Shown piece after piece: positions 52,301-64,000 of a DNA stretch of 64,000 nt. Source of the DNA: Buteo buteo (taxonomy: Eukaryota > Chordata > Aves > Accipitriformes > Accipitridae); NCBI RefSeq assembly GCF_964188355.1, contig NC_134171.1, positions 83,899,303 through 83,963,302 on the forward strand, read 5' to 3'. How positions within the stretch are numbered: position 1 is the first letter of the stretch; each line of letters starts with the position of its first letter. The notes beneath the pieces are model-generated. The model had not been told where the DNA came from. It worked only from the letters and a program-made list of their open reading frames with translations, and did no database searches. Both the position numbers and the translations under genes were made by a program.

Positions 52301-55300
52301 CTGTCTTGTTTCTCATCTTCATCTCTCCCAAGAAAGAACTTCAAACTAGCAACTAATACCTGAAAAACCAAGTAAGTTTATGTAGGAGAGGACAAACTGA
52401 CAAGAGTATTTACAACAGCCATACATCCACATCTTGGGTCATGCGAAGGCTCTCCCAATTCTTTAACAGGCATGGATATGAACAGAAAGCAAAACAAATC
52501 ACAGACTGAAAGCCACAGGTGTTTTACAGACACAGTCAATATTTGCTGCCCATCCTCAACAGTCAGAGGCACGCAAAGAATCAAAAAGCAGCTGGGCTTC
52601 CACAATGCCTGGAACAAGTTTGTAAGGATGCAAATTCTCTTTCCATCATTCTTCAAAGCAATTTCAATTTAATTGCTCCATGCCAACATTATCAGGAACT
52701 CCAGCACAACCGACACCTGAGACAGTGCTCAGAATTCCAAACTTCTATTAGTTTATACAGGTTTGTTGGTGGGGGTTTTTTGTTAGTTTTGGTTGTTTGG
52801 TTTTTTTTATTGAATGGAACACCTTTTGGACCTTCATAATGTAAGAACTTACCTCAAACTATAATACAGGTCCTTAAAACCTCCAGCACTGCAGAAGTGA
52901 CACAGATGACAGAAGGCCTAAGATTTACTCAAGCCCCAGGCAGGATAGCAGCTCTCTTCACATTTGACAAATGAGAGCCTTACGGTGCTGGTTACAAGGA
53001 GGTAATAACTGTGACAGTCTCTTCTGAGCAGCAGTGAGAAGTATATGTACCCTCCCCACACCAGCCTGCACTTGTTAAAAGACAAGCTTCCAATTCTGCT
53101 GTTCTGCACGTAAGAACCAAATGCCGCCTCCTCCCACAACACAAATGGCATTTTGAAAATACAACAAGCAGAAGACAAATCGTCAGTGAAGCCTGCTAGC
53201 AACTACAGTACCGAAATAAAAACTTGCATCCAGAAGAAAAATCCAGTTTCATCAAGGGATTTCTGTTCTCACCTTTGTCACTTTGGAAAAGCAGGCAGTT
53301 GTGATGACATTTACTGTTTTGGCATCATTCCTGGAACAAAGCAAAACATTAAGTTTGGCAATTTCAAGTCATCCTCAGAAAATTAAGTGTCTTGAAATGT
53401 GACTCCTAACAATCGGGACGATTCATTAGAGTCAAATCTCTCAACACTTCAAGCAGATTTGCAAACAAAGAAGTTAAGCTTCTGTCATTTTCTTTTATTC
53501 TTCTAACATAGCAGTAGCTTCATCTAAATAAACAGACACACTTGCATTCCATCTAGTTCATGCTGTGACTGAAGGGACAGAAAAAAGAATCTCCAGTAAA
53601 ATAACTGAAGACAGATTACCACTTTTTCCACTGATAAAAAGAAAATAAACCCCGTGCCAGGATTAAAAAAATAAAAATAAAAAAAATCAGTGCAGAATCC
53701 TAACTTACTAGGAAATCAACTGGATAGTTGAGATAAACTATGCTCTAAAAATAAAGACTTAGAAGAAATAAAGCTGCAGGAAATAATTTTATTTTGTACC
53801 AAGTCTCACGTACTTAACAACCTACTTCGTAAAACTACAGAAGTCTTTACCTTTCAGCAACACAATTTTTCAGCGCTCCCTGTTTTCTCTCCCTCGTAAT
53901 AATCTAATCTATTCTGGAGATACATAAGCAGTAAACATTCTGCTCAGCAGCGGTATCATGTTTTGAATTTGTATCTCTCTATACAGTTCATTTCTGTGCA
54001 AGAAGCAAGTAGAGCAAAGGAGTTACAAACTGAACCGCTTAAAAGTCTTTAAGATGTTTTTACAGTCAAGCAGCAAGCAGGAGTGAACAGACTACCGTCT
54101 TCTCATGCAATCTAGTACTGGGTAACATCTGCTCTGGCATTTTGTAACACAACAGAAGAATTCAGCAACATGTTAGGTACAAGACAGCAACTGACAGTAG
54201 TCAGTGCGCTTCTACTCCTTTCAAGACTTACCTAGGCAACAATTTTTCAGGCCATCTACTAAAAATAGGAGCTGTATTATAGCTTCACAAAAAAAGCCAA
54301 AACTCAAAGCACCCATTAGATCAGTCTTCTAAAATTAACTTAGAGTTTAAAAAACAAGAAAAAAAACAAAACCAAAATTCCTCTTTCCACTGTACACCAC
54401 AAGCTGTATGCCAATATTAGCAACTTTTATGTGCAAAAGCTCAAAAAAGCCAGCTGCACACCACTTCTGTTTTGACTGCAATACATACAATTTACATACC
54501 GGTTTCAACTTAAATGTCAAAGATACAAACTAAATAACTCCTAAAATTCATTCAAGACAGTATTTCCTCCCAGCTAAATTACATGCCACAACATACAGCC
54601 CCACTGGAACAGAAAGAAGATAAATATATTTAAGTCACAGCCCCACAGCATTACATTTTGCACCACATGCAATGAGTGATGTCAGGACGGCTGCCCCATG
54701 ATAAAGGGGGAATCAGTACGAGCCTGGCAAACCTACCAAATATTCCTTCTGTAAAGTTCAATCATCACGTCCAGAGATATCTTGGCAGCAGTGGGATTGC
54801 TGTCTCTCAACATAGTGTACATGAAGTTCTGCAGTGTCTAAGAACAAAGTTTGGAAACACTTTTTATTAGAAGTCTTTTGCAATATCAAGAGGGTAAATT
54901 GAAGTATATCTAAAAGCTAAAATACTTACTGTGTTTACTTTATTGTTTTTGTGTTTAGCATTGACATTCTTGATGTCGGACACGATGTGAGTATACAAAG
55001 TCTGTAAACAGAGAGATAATAGGGAGTAACCTAAGCAAGTCATGCGGAGAGCAATGCAGATATGTTACTATTACCCCAAAGTCTCTGAAGTACTAAAATG
55101 AGACCTAACTGATCACCACTGAGAACACTATTTTCTCCTTTAAGTTACAGTTGGAAAAACAACAAGAAGTTATCCTGTAAAGTCTCATGTATGCTTTATT
55201 CTTATCTATTTTTATGAAAAGCATACTTAATTTACAGAACAGTAAGGCAGGAAAATGAACAGCACGAAGTATTGCTTAAAAAAAATATAACTCCTGCTTC

Positions 55301-56727
55301 TTTCAGGCATGTTCTGATGGCCAGTTCAGTAATCCTGGTGGCAGAAAGCAAGTATTTTCACTTTTACAGCAGAAAACCCCAGACACGGCTTTAACTAGCA
55401 GCTGGTTTGGTTTTAGGTATTTTACTCAGAAGTTCTCACAAAGACTTCAGTAAGGCCTGCTCTGACAGCAACGCGTTTGTAGTTTTTACCTGCAGACGCA
55501 TCCAAGCTGCTCAATTCCAAACACGGGACAGGCCTACAGCCTGCAACAGCATGGTAAAGCTGATTACAGCAGCAAGCTTCATTACTAACCAAACACACAG
55601 ATCGATTCTTCCCTCTGGCACTGTCAATTGCTGAAAAAGCAGAGCTATTTTAAACTCTCTTATTTTTGTTACCCAAGAAAGGAGAACAGCTGCCTGCCAG
55701 CACTGCATTACTTCTGGCAACTTGGTCAAAACCCACTGGAAATCAAGACCTGTTTTCGTAAGCACGGCTTACTTTTCGTAGAAGCTTATCATGACACCGC
55801 AGCAGTTGAAAGAAGAGCTCCAGCAAACTCGTCGGATTTATCAGATTCTTGTTTCTTAACAAGATCAAAGCCTTACAGAATGTCTGAAAGAGAAAAACAG
55901 GGAATTGGAACCAAAATTTCATCATACTCTCCAGTCTCCATCTTTGTTAGAAAACTGAAAAGCAAACCGTAAGCTCTGATCTCACACGTAGAGGACACCG
56001 TCTGCCCCAAACGCGCTTCGGTGCGGGCCTTACCATGCGCAGGTCGGCATCCAGGACGGTATGGTGGTAGGAGAGCAGCTCCTTCAGCTGCTGGGGAAAG
56101 CTGGCCATGTGTTCTGGGTAGCAGTGCGCGACCTGGGTAGAGACAGACCCAGCTGAACTCGCTAGCGGAAACCCGGGGTCACCTCACGACCCTGGGAAAG
56201 AATCCCTTTTTAAAAAGCGGTACCAAATGCCCAACACAAACACCTCGCACGCCTGGAAACGGACAAAACCGCTGCACGAACCTTGGCCAATGCGCCAAAC
56301 TCGCCACGGCCATCGCGCTCCGGGCAAAGCCTCTGCGGCCGCCGAAGCAAGCCAGCCGCGAAATTATTTTTCAGAAGGACAGCGGCCTACCTGCGCCAGG
56401 AACATCACCAGTTCGGCCAGCTCCTTACTGGGCTTGTCCGGCTGGAAGGTGAAAATCTCCACATGGGACTGGTAGTGGTGGTACTGCTGGAGAAACTGAG
56501 CACAACAACACACGGGGGGTGAGCGGGACGGGGGGTGAGCGGGGCGGGGGGGGGGCTGCCGAGCAACACCTGCCCCCCCCCGCCCCGGACCCGCACAGCC
56601 CATCACCGCTTCCCGAAGAGCCCCCCCGGCTCCGTACCTCTTCGGTGTAGGAATGGGGGTCCCGTTTGATGAGGTTCTGGAGCTGGGGCAGGTTGCTGGG
56701 CAGCTTGTTTCCCTGGCGGCCCGACAT
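40311..56727 (-). CDS. SDAD1: SDA1 domain-containing protein 1 (60S ribosome biogenesis)
   Basis: Twenty-two coding exons on the minus strand, 5' to 3': 56727-56638, 56495-56391, 56132-56034, 55883-55773, 55001-54930, 54837-54737, 53330-53273, 52359-52285, 51473-51372, 50891-50822, 50052-49949, 49212-49155, 48552-48494, 48112-48036, 46945-46848, 46470-46394, 45998-45866, 44334-44237, 43759-43566, 43044-42960, 42551-42390, 40361-40311. They sum to 2079 nt, or 692 residues plus stop (human 687). The protein is the homologue of yeast Sda1, a nucleolar factor needed for maturation and export of pre-60S particles. The N-terminal part (about 30-160) is the conserved helical NUC130/3NT-type region, including LLRNKNLINPTSLLELFF. 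An acidic patch (225-237) precedes a Lys-rich segment (about 250-277). The Sda1 domain fills the C-terminal half: KPTEAS and YGELDAKDYIPGAEVL near 453-483, an acidic block 503-528, then a very basic tail with NKEKKKHKNFMMMRY, a likely nuclear/nucleolar signal. The start is confirmed by the conserved NKLPSNLPQLQNLIKRDP. The intron after exon 16 uses a GC donor. The gene appears intact. Confidence 0.97.
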
Positions 56728-56781
56728 GGCGAACTCGAGACGGAGCCGGACCCGGCGAACCGCCGCCTCTCCTGCTCGGAA

Positions 56782-56787
56782 CACGTG
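56782..56787. promoter_or_regulatory. CACGTG E-box upstream of SDAD1
   Basis: A perfect palindromic E-box, the preferred site of MYC/MAX and USF, lies 55 bp upstream of the SDAD1 initiator codon. MYC control of ribosome-biogenesis genes is established knowledge; binding here is inferred from the site and its position in a CpG island. Confidence 0.6.
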
Positions 56788-56789
56788 AG

Positions 56790-56810
56790 CTACCAGCTGG
56801 GCGCCGCCAT
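56790..56810 (-). other. Six-codon upstream ORF in the SDAD1 leader
   Basis: The ATG within the YY1 element opens a frame reading M-A-A-P-S-W followed by TAG. It ends 63 bp before the main ATG and does not overlap it. It would be present only in transcripts starting upstream of 56810. Possible effects on translation are inference. Confidence 0.45.
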
Positions 56811-56815
56811 CTTGG
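56803..56815 (-). promoter_or_regulatory. YY1-type element at the SDAD1 start region
   Basis: On the minus strand this reads CCAAGATGGCGGC, matching the AAGATGGCGGC YY1 consensus in the sense orientation. Such sites are typically found just downstream of the start point of TATA-less housekeeping promoters, which would place SDAD1 transcription starts slightly upstream (higher coordinate). Confidence 0.7.
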
Positions 56816-56960
56816 ACCGACCGGCGCCGCCAAGGGACAAACTTCTGCGAAAGGCACGTCCTCTGCGCGGCGGTCCCTGGGGTCTACCGGCAGCGGCTCA
56901 CCCGCCGGCTCCCCTCCCGTCATCCCAAGGGGAAAGCGGCCAGAGAAGCAGCTCCTTGCT

Positions 56961-59900
56961 GGCATCTCTCCCTCCTTCCCGGGCAACCCCGTCAAAGTTA
57001 AACACAACAGGAGTCAAATTTGGTGAACATAGCCGCGTCCTCTGCAGTTTTCCAATTGATTTCTCCCCCTCGTTTGCATCGAGTCATTCCAGCGCAGTGA
57101 CCCTGCGCTCGTCCTAGCTGGATCACACATCCTAATTCAGTACGAAAATGTCATCTTTTAAACACTAAGTGCTGCCAGCAGTGCAGCAACACTGCTGAGG
57201 AACTGGATCTGGTCCTTAACAGTTATGTTGCTCAGGACAGGTGCCACAAATACACATTACAAACAACCTGCCAAGACCTAAGCATGCAAAGCAAAGAACA
57301 CCATCAGCACTGGTTCCCCACTCCAGCACTTTAAAACAACACAGTGTTTTGACGCACACAGCCATGAGCAGCATGCATGAGTACCATGAAGCCTGGTCTA
57401 TTCACTGCACCCCGTGCTATGCCCAGGGCAAAGGATATGTCTGCAGCCTGGGTAGGTTTGCCCTCATACTACGATTTCCAGCTGGAGTGCCCAGGGTTCC
57501 TGAAGCCTGAAGTAGATCTTTGGGACATGAAGATGAAGTGAACTCTTCAAGTGAGCCCAAGACTAGTAAGAAAAGAACTTACAAAAAAAAAGTCAGTTCC
57601 TGTTTATGAAGAAAGCCTTCAGCAGGGCTTTTACATGCCTAGAATTGGTGTCCAAAAGGATCTTCTCTATGCTGTTTGCTTCACTGTTGCACTAAAACGA
57701 TCAAACCAAAGAAAATAAGTCCCACACTAGGTAATGGCAGGTTATATTCCGCATATCAATGATTGGATATGGAGCCTTGGGGCTCCAACTCTGTAACAAG
57801 TTTCCTGACTAGAATAACTAATGACAAAACATGAAGTCCTGTTAATGCTTTATCAGTTCTAACCCAGCTAAATCCCAGCAGCTTTCAAAGCCCAGCCTTT
57901 AAGTTGTTTTTTGTTGGGTTTTTTTTTTCTAAACCAAATACCATGTTCAACACTTGTTATGTAATATACGCAGTTGCAAAGGTAATGTCTATACTTGCAT
58001 CGTCTCAATATGTTCACAGGCAGCACTGTTGAGAAACAGACCAATTTTTTATTAAAACTTTTTATAAAAGCTGGACAAAAGTTGGAACCTTCCTAGACGC
58101 AGAGACACTCTGCTCCCTGGGAATACAAGTTCCCTAGAAAAAAGATAACCCAGAAACCTTATCTTTTTCAAAAAAAACATGGGTAGTTCCAACATAGACC
58201 TTGCTCCATATTCATGACTGATGAGGCAGGTGCCCTGCCTTTTCATCAGGCACCTAGATGCATGCAGGAAATAACATGACAAATACAGTGCTTCTTTTAA
58301 ACCTAAGTTAGACTTTAAACTTACAGGTCCTTTGTCAGACAAACTAGTTTTTAAAAAGATACCTCACCCTACCATCATCTCTGCATTCCTGTGTCTTCCT
58401 ACAAAAACAATTACTTCTATTTATGGTCACAGGCTGGCCAAGCAATCAAGTTATATATGGGGGAAAAGGTGGGGTGAAGAACTAATTGCCAATAAATGGG
58501 GGTGAAGAGGTCAGCACCTCGTTAACCTGATTTCTTGCCCTACGAATAGTTACATGAAACCACAGCTTTAGGCCTAACAGTGAAGTGTTAATTCTTCATT
58601 TACATGTCTTCAACCAAACTTTACAGTTCTATGAAGCATCATAAAATACAAATCAGCCTTGATCAGTGCTACAAATAGATTAAATTCTCTTACCTTGAAT
58701 TACAGTGAAAATCACAAGCATGGAGCAGAAAACAAGAACAAATATTTTATTTATGGTGGTCAGAATAAAAACTTTTCAGTAGTATTCTTGAATACTTCCC
58801 AGAGTCAGGGAAGAGAACTATGCAGATCTTTCCCAACATATATTTATAGTCCAAGCTTTTTTCCCTGCTCCATACTTACTTGTCTGGGATAACGTACTAC
58901 CAAACAAAGTAGGGACTACACAGTCTGAGGAGAGATCCTAGACACCTGACCTCATGGATTCGCTTTTCAATGAAGCCACTCACTTGTTAAACAATCAAAA
59001 AAGAAAACCCCAAACCAGTTTCACTTTCCATGCTGCTTAGAAAGGGACCAGTTTACATTGCCAAAGAAAGAGGAGCAAAAAGAAACAAAACTGTTCAGTC
59101 AGCTCTTCTCCTGTAGGTTTGAGTACTTGCTTTCATTTGGTGTTGAAATATACTGAAGATTAAGAATCAAAGTACCTTTAAGGACTAAGCATGTAAACAC
59201 ATGGTCCATGGTTACTGCTAACAATTCACCTCTGGTTTAAAACCCCAAAACAGGGTCACACTCATCCACAGGAGGAGTAGTGCCTTTGCAGATCAGAGTG
59301 CTTTGTGTGTGGTGAGATGAGCCATACCTGGGCAGCAGGCTGTGGGGGGGAAGAAATTCACCCAGCCATTGGGAAGAGTCACTATCTCTTCGCTTGAAGG
59401 AATGGCCTAATAAAACTGATAGGAGGTTGCTGTGAAAGCAGAAAGTGTTGCTAGCTCTCTAACAAAGCTGGCTTTTAAAGGCTTTTCTAGGGATACACTT
59501 AATCCCCTTCACTGACAGTGGGCTAAATAAAACTGAGAATGGATCACATGTGTGCCAGGTATACAAATAAAATGATGCCTGACACTAGTATTACTATTCC
59601 TACTCCCCAGCAGTGCAAAGTTACTCTCGATCTTGGTAAAACTTAACAGACTTATAATCGAAATTATGTTATTGATATAAAATACTTTGCATCGAGCTCC
59701 AATAAGCTACTTAAGTACACAGCTGTTCCAAGGCAATGATCAGTTGTACTGATCATATCTCTACCACAGGGCAAGCAACAGAGGTGCTAAGCTTTTGAGG
59801 GGAGAAAGCAACTCTTCTCTTACATGAACCCCCTTAACAGGAAAAACCTGGACAGAGGCTTCTAACAGATCAGTGCTGCACAGACTCCACAACGCAGGGA

Positions 59901-62900
59901 TTTAGCTTGTTTCATAAAAGCACCATGAGACTTGCATGCTAATCTTCCTTCCCATCAGGAGGGGTTAGATCTCATTCACCCCGGTGTGGTAAATGATGAG
60001 GGCATCAACAAACCTGCTTGAACAGACAGCCTGAAACTATAGGCGAGGTATATCTAATCTTTTCCTTGAGGATGCAACATCCTCACTTTCCCCATCTGAA
60101 GGCTAGACTTGCACAGCAGGAGCTGACACTAGACCCTTCTGGTAGTTACAGGGGAAGGGTTTGGCAGAAGTAAGCAGCAATGCACAAGAGATCAGGATGC
60201 TTCTCTACATGCAGCATATTCCCTGGGAAAAAATGGGAAGATTTGGGCAAGGAGCTAACACCTGGGGCCAGCTCTGATGGACCAGATGCAAGTCAAGTCA
60301 GTCCCAGTTTGAATAGAGCGAGAATGAGTATTCTTCTATATGAACAGTGCTCAACCACTGTTAGGGCTCAGGGCAACTGATGAGAGCTACACACCCTGAT
60401 TAATTTAACCAAACACAAAGCAATAGGAGCAAGAGCTAAAAATTCATCTGTGGTACCACATACTGCTTATCCCCCCTGACCTTGCCTTTTCCTCTTAATG
60501 TGCCAGACCCATAATACATGGGCAATGACACTCAGCCACCCTTGCTCTAATGAAGAGAGCAGTTGAATATCAATAGGTCACACTTGCACTCTCACTCCCT
60601 CCCCAGCAGTTCACCATGTCATTAACAGCTGTAAGTTATTTTCCTCAGGCCCTTATGATGCAGGGTAAGGGAAGACAGATTCTGGCTTGAGTAGTGCAGA
60701 AGGACACTGTGTACAACTCCTTAGCAGTGGTACTCCCTCCCCCTCATGTTTTCAGCAAGATGATTTCATAATGCATATCAAATGATTAGAGTATGGAAAT
60801 GGTCAGCATTAAATGTGAAACCTCAACAAGGTCAAAAACTTTTCGTGTTCAGCATCTTTTCTCAGTTTACCTTTAAAACAAGTCAGTAGAAAGCTTAGCT
60901 CTTCAATTGTATAGCTTATTATATTTCCTTTAGGTAACTGCTTATATACACCATAAAACAAAGATTTTAATAATTACTTTATATAGTATACTTATAAACC
61001 ATTACTAAGTAACTTCTATCCAATAATTAGTCTTACATACAGCCAGATATTGAGTATCAAAATAAAATTAAGGATTAAACATGGCATTATTAAGGGTCCA
61101 AAATGACAAATATTACTTCTCCTTTCAAGTGAGTCAAGACTTTCCTCACTAAAAGGCTTTTCATCATGATAGTAAGAGTATCACAGCCAGCTGTAACCAC
61201 CTAAGTACATATTTTCTAACAGGTTGCCAGTGGCCACCTGAAGCTACTGCTTCAGGTTAGTTCTGGCTTTTCCAAACCCCTTAAAACAGCTGGGTTTCTG
61301 TGTAGGAAGCACATCCATGCACAACGCCTGCCAAGACATGCTCCAGCTGTTCGGCACCACTGATGTTGCAGATACCAGTAGAGTCCTAGCTAGCAGTGAA
61401 AATAAAGTACAGCCTCAGCATTTGGTCAGAAAGTTGTGCAGAGCTGTTGGGGAAATACACGCTCACTTGCTGCTGGCAGGGACTCTGTACACTTGCAATG
61501 GTAGTCGAACATCTTTTCTGGTCACCCACTCACAAAGTCCTAGTGCAAAAAATATACATAACAGACATTTAATCCTTTCTTTTCAGCGCCCATTTACAGG
61601 GGAATTAACAAATTTTCACTTACATCAAGTACAGACACTCCCTAGAGCACAGCCTAAGCCTGAAGGGCTGCATGCTGCCACTGGTAACAGTCAAGAGGAG
61701 TTTAACTATCAAGTTGACAGAAAGCCCTCCATGAATATCTTCCTTTTCATGAATGCCTACTGCTACCACATGCAGAGGTGCCTGTCTGGCAAAATCCAGG
61801 ATCTGAGGATTAAGAAGCTTAATCATCTACAGGATAAGGGGAAAATCGTCTGTTTTCTGCCACCTGCTCTTCCTTCCAAACACTTTGATAGAGCCAATTT
61901 TTAAAGGGACAGTCTAAGCCAGGACAGTAGGCTATGCTGTACCTCAATTATACCAATTAAAGCATGAAGAGTACATGATCCCTTAAATGCTTACACAGCT
62001 ATCAGGAAACTTGTCTTTACTTCAGTTTGAGCCGGAGATGACTGCAAAGGTAAAAGCAGAACCAGTATATAGGCTGTTAACTCACTAGGACAAAAGCAAG
62101 CATTCTAGTATTCAAAAAATATACTTGAATATTTCATATAATTATATTACCATTGATTCATTAGGTTTTTCATTAGCATCTTGCCACAACACTTTGCTTC
62201 TGCTTTTAAGCAACTCTGCTGTGTTGAAAACTTCAGCATAATCCTGAAGTCAGACAAAACAAATTGCTTGTTCCTGCACTTGCATTGGGAAACCCTCATC
62301 TAAGCACCCTTAACTCATATCTCATCATAGAACAAGGTTTTGTAAAAATAAAGCAGAATTACACAGCTGTTCTTTAAACTAACAGTCAAAAAACAGGTAA
62401 ACTTAAGACTAAACTGTTCTAATACTGGAATAAGTCACTGACCTAAAATATAACACTTAAGATAAAATTGAAAAGTAATTATGTTGTTAGAAGCAACCAT
62501 ACAAAAAAGCCATTTTTACTTACATTATCTTAAAACATTGACAGCATAAACAATGATTTTTTCCTAATATTTCTGTAGAAACAATGTTATAGTTTTTGTT
62601 TCTACAAAAATGATTGCTCCTGCATAAAACTAGAGAAACTAAAATGAAAAACCTGGGATTTTTTGAGTTGAAAAACAATAAGTAGACTTACCACATCTGA
62701 AGGCAGTTTGCCTGAAAAGTTCTTATTTATACTTTAACCGCTTTTCATATTAAGAAACACTAAAACAATATGTACTAGAAAATTTTAAAATATTTTCCTT
62801 TACACTATTTTCAATTAAAAAAACTCAATACTGCTTTTTAAGACTTTTTATTAAGTAAAGACAAAAGATAAATTGTTATAATATTTAATATTACATTACT

Positions 62901-64000
62901 TTTCATTTTTTTCCTAATAACTTAAAACATTAAAAATCCTTTCCATATATTTAACTTTCAGTGAACATAAAATTAAGCATAAATATAAGAAATCTATTTA
63001 TATTTAAACAAAACTAAGAAGTCTCCTATTATTTTCTTGATGTCTTCAAACAAAAAGAAAGAATTTATTCATCAAAGTCCCCCGTGTGAGCATTTATATC
63101 CTAAGCCTGTTCCCTCCTGCTCACTCATTGGTCTAATTTCCATGAGCTAATCAAGCCAGGAATGCTTAAATTCACATGGGAAAGACTTACCTTCTTTTGT
63201 TTGTTGGTGGGGTTATTTCTTAGTGAGATTTTTTTTTTCTAATAAGGAAAAAAATACAAGTTTTACTTTTTGGGTTATTTTGGAAGGAAGTTACAGAGCA
63301 TATCATGCATTTGTTGTGAGTAGGATTAGTTAATGTATTAGGGAATTCTGCAGAAATAACCCTTTGGTAGTATTACAGAATACAAAATAATTTTTTTATT
63401 TTGAGTTAGTTTTTGAACTGGATAAGCTTTAATTTTTTTTCTTGAGGATTATGAGCTCAAGTGCTTTGTGGTTTATACTTAATACAAGGTAAAGGACTGT
63501 TTTTAAAAAAAAAATTCTCCTTTTTCATATAAAGTTCCAATACATGAGGGTAGCTGTTGTTGGCATCACAGAAAACAAACTTGGGCTTCCTTTCCTTTTT
63601 TTTTTTTAACAGTTTTTAAGTATGGAAAAAAATATGTAGGAAGTTTCTTGTAAAAATTTTTTCTATGATAACTTTTTAAAGTTTTCCCTTTTGTGCCTAG
63701 TTGATGCATGGGTTAACTATGTCCTAAAAAAAAAAATATCCCCAAATGCTTCAATTTCAAGCACTGTTTTTTTCTTCTTATGGTAAATCAGAAAATTAGA
63801 TTCTATTAAAAACTAAAGAAAAGAAGGAAAGATGGTATCTAGGTCACTCTTAATGCATTAATATGTTTCTCTTCAAAATACTTTTTTCTAATTTCTTTAA
63901 TGAATTAAGCAGTGTTTGTGGTTGCAGTGTTCATGGACGGAGTAAAATTTCTTGTGATTATTGGTTGGGAATTTAGAGATGAACAGCTATGGGTTCTTGC
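56961..64000. other. AT-rich region upstream of SDAD1, no gene recognised
   Basis: About 7 kb with no exon I can assign to a known protein. In mammals the next genes are the CXCL9/10/11 chemokines, ART3 and NUP54, but I see no CXC-chemokine exon here. Two items stand out: a well-formed minus-strand poly(A) signal at 58048-58053 and an open block at 61317-61904 (plus strand) that also contains an exon-like minus-strand frame at 61624-61826. From about 62.5 kb the sequence is extremely A/T-rich with many homopolymer runs and no visible feature. Confidence 0.5.
58048..58053 (-). terminator. Minus-strand poly(A) signal of an upstream neighbour (candidate)
   Basis: A minus-strand AATAAA is followed within about 20 bp by CA-containing sequence and then by a TGCTGCCTGTG-type GT-rich element, a good match to a functional polyadenylation site. 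It would end a leftward transcript entering from higher coordinates, about 1.3 kb short of the SDAD1 promoter. The gene is not identified. Confidence 0.35.

Larger units (their letters stand above)
56480..56960 (-). promoter_or_regulatory. CpG island and promoter of SDAD1
   Basis: A GC- and CpG-rich block covers the SDAD1 first exon, the start of intron 1 and about 230 bp upstream. No TATA box is visible. It contains a perfect E-box, a YY1-type element and a short upstream ORF, listed separately. The edges are estimates by eye. No clear coding gene diverges from it on the plus strand. Confidence 0.8.

Noticed and set aside
40311..56727. Box C/D snoRNAs hosted in SDAD1 introns
   Set aside because: A by-eye search for paired C and D boxes on the minus strand in introns found no convincing pair; TCATCA matches seen were inside exons or unpaired. 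A covariance-model search would be needed to exclude H/ACA types.
56653..57117. 154-codon plus-strand ORF at the SDAD1 promoter
   Set aside because: It is antisense to SDAD1 exon 1 and its GC-rich leader, has no family resemblance and loses its character once it leaves the island.
1..64000. CRISPR arrays, operons, phage or other prokaryotic systems, endogenous retroviruses
   Set aside because: Nothing of the kind is visible. The window is spliced vertebrate genes with low repeat content.

Overview
This is vertebrate nuclear DNA and very probably avian. Three multi-exon genes are spliced with GT-AG (twice GC-AG) introns. Their proteins match mammalian PPEF2, NAAA and SDAD1 almost residue for residue. 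Introns are short: the three genes occupy about 16, 12 and 16 kb, which is compact compared with mammals. Two strong GC-rich CpG-island promoters stand in an otherwise AT-rich background, and interspersed repeats are sparse. All three genes lie on the minus strand in the order and orientation known from mammals (USO1 > < PPEF2 < NAAA < SDAD1). The bird assignment is inference from this compactness and from one CR1-like repeat remnant; another sauropsid cannot be excluded.

Layout. 1-170: probable 3' end of a plus-strand gene (USO1 by synteny), converging on PPEF2. 170-1665: PPEF2 3' flank. 1666-17947: PPEF2, 16 coding exons, 713 residues, a calcium/calmodulin-linked Ser/Thr phosphatase with an IQ motif, a split PPP catalytic domain and C-terminal EF hands. 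17948-26247: non-coding sequence (PPEF2 5' flank, NAAA 3' flank) with a 21-bp minisatellite. 26248-38081: NAAA, 10 coding exons, 361 residues, a lysosomal N-terminal-nucleophile amidase that hydrolyses N-acylethanolamines. About 37.58-38.5 kb: NAAA CpG island. 38082-40310: non-coding, including the SDAD1 3' flank. 40311-56727: SDAD1, 22 coding exons, 692 residues, the vertebrate Sda1 60S ribosome-biogenesis factor. About 56.48-56.96 kb: SDAD1 CpG island with an E-box, a YY1-type element and a short upstream ORF. 56.96-64 kb: AT-rich sequence with no gene I can name, a good minus-strand poly(A) signal near 58.05 kb and one unexplained open block near 61.3-61.9 kb.

All three reading frames were reconstructed by hand exon by exon. 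Phases add up and catalytic residues are intact, so all three appear functional. They do not form an operon or one pathway; their adjacency is conserved synteny. I found no undescribed biological system. The more unusual points are two GC-AG introns in neighbouring genes, a triple-AG acceptor in PPEF2 in which the first AG would create a stop, a 29-nt NAAA micro-exon, and the open block at 61.3-61.9 kb.
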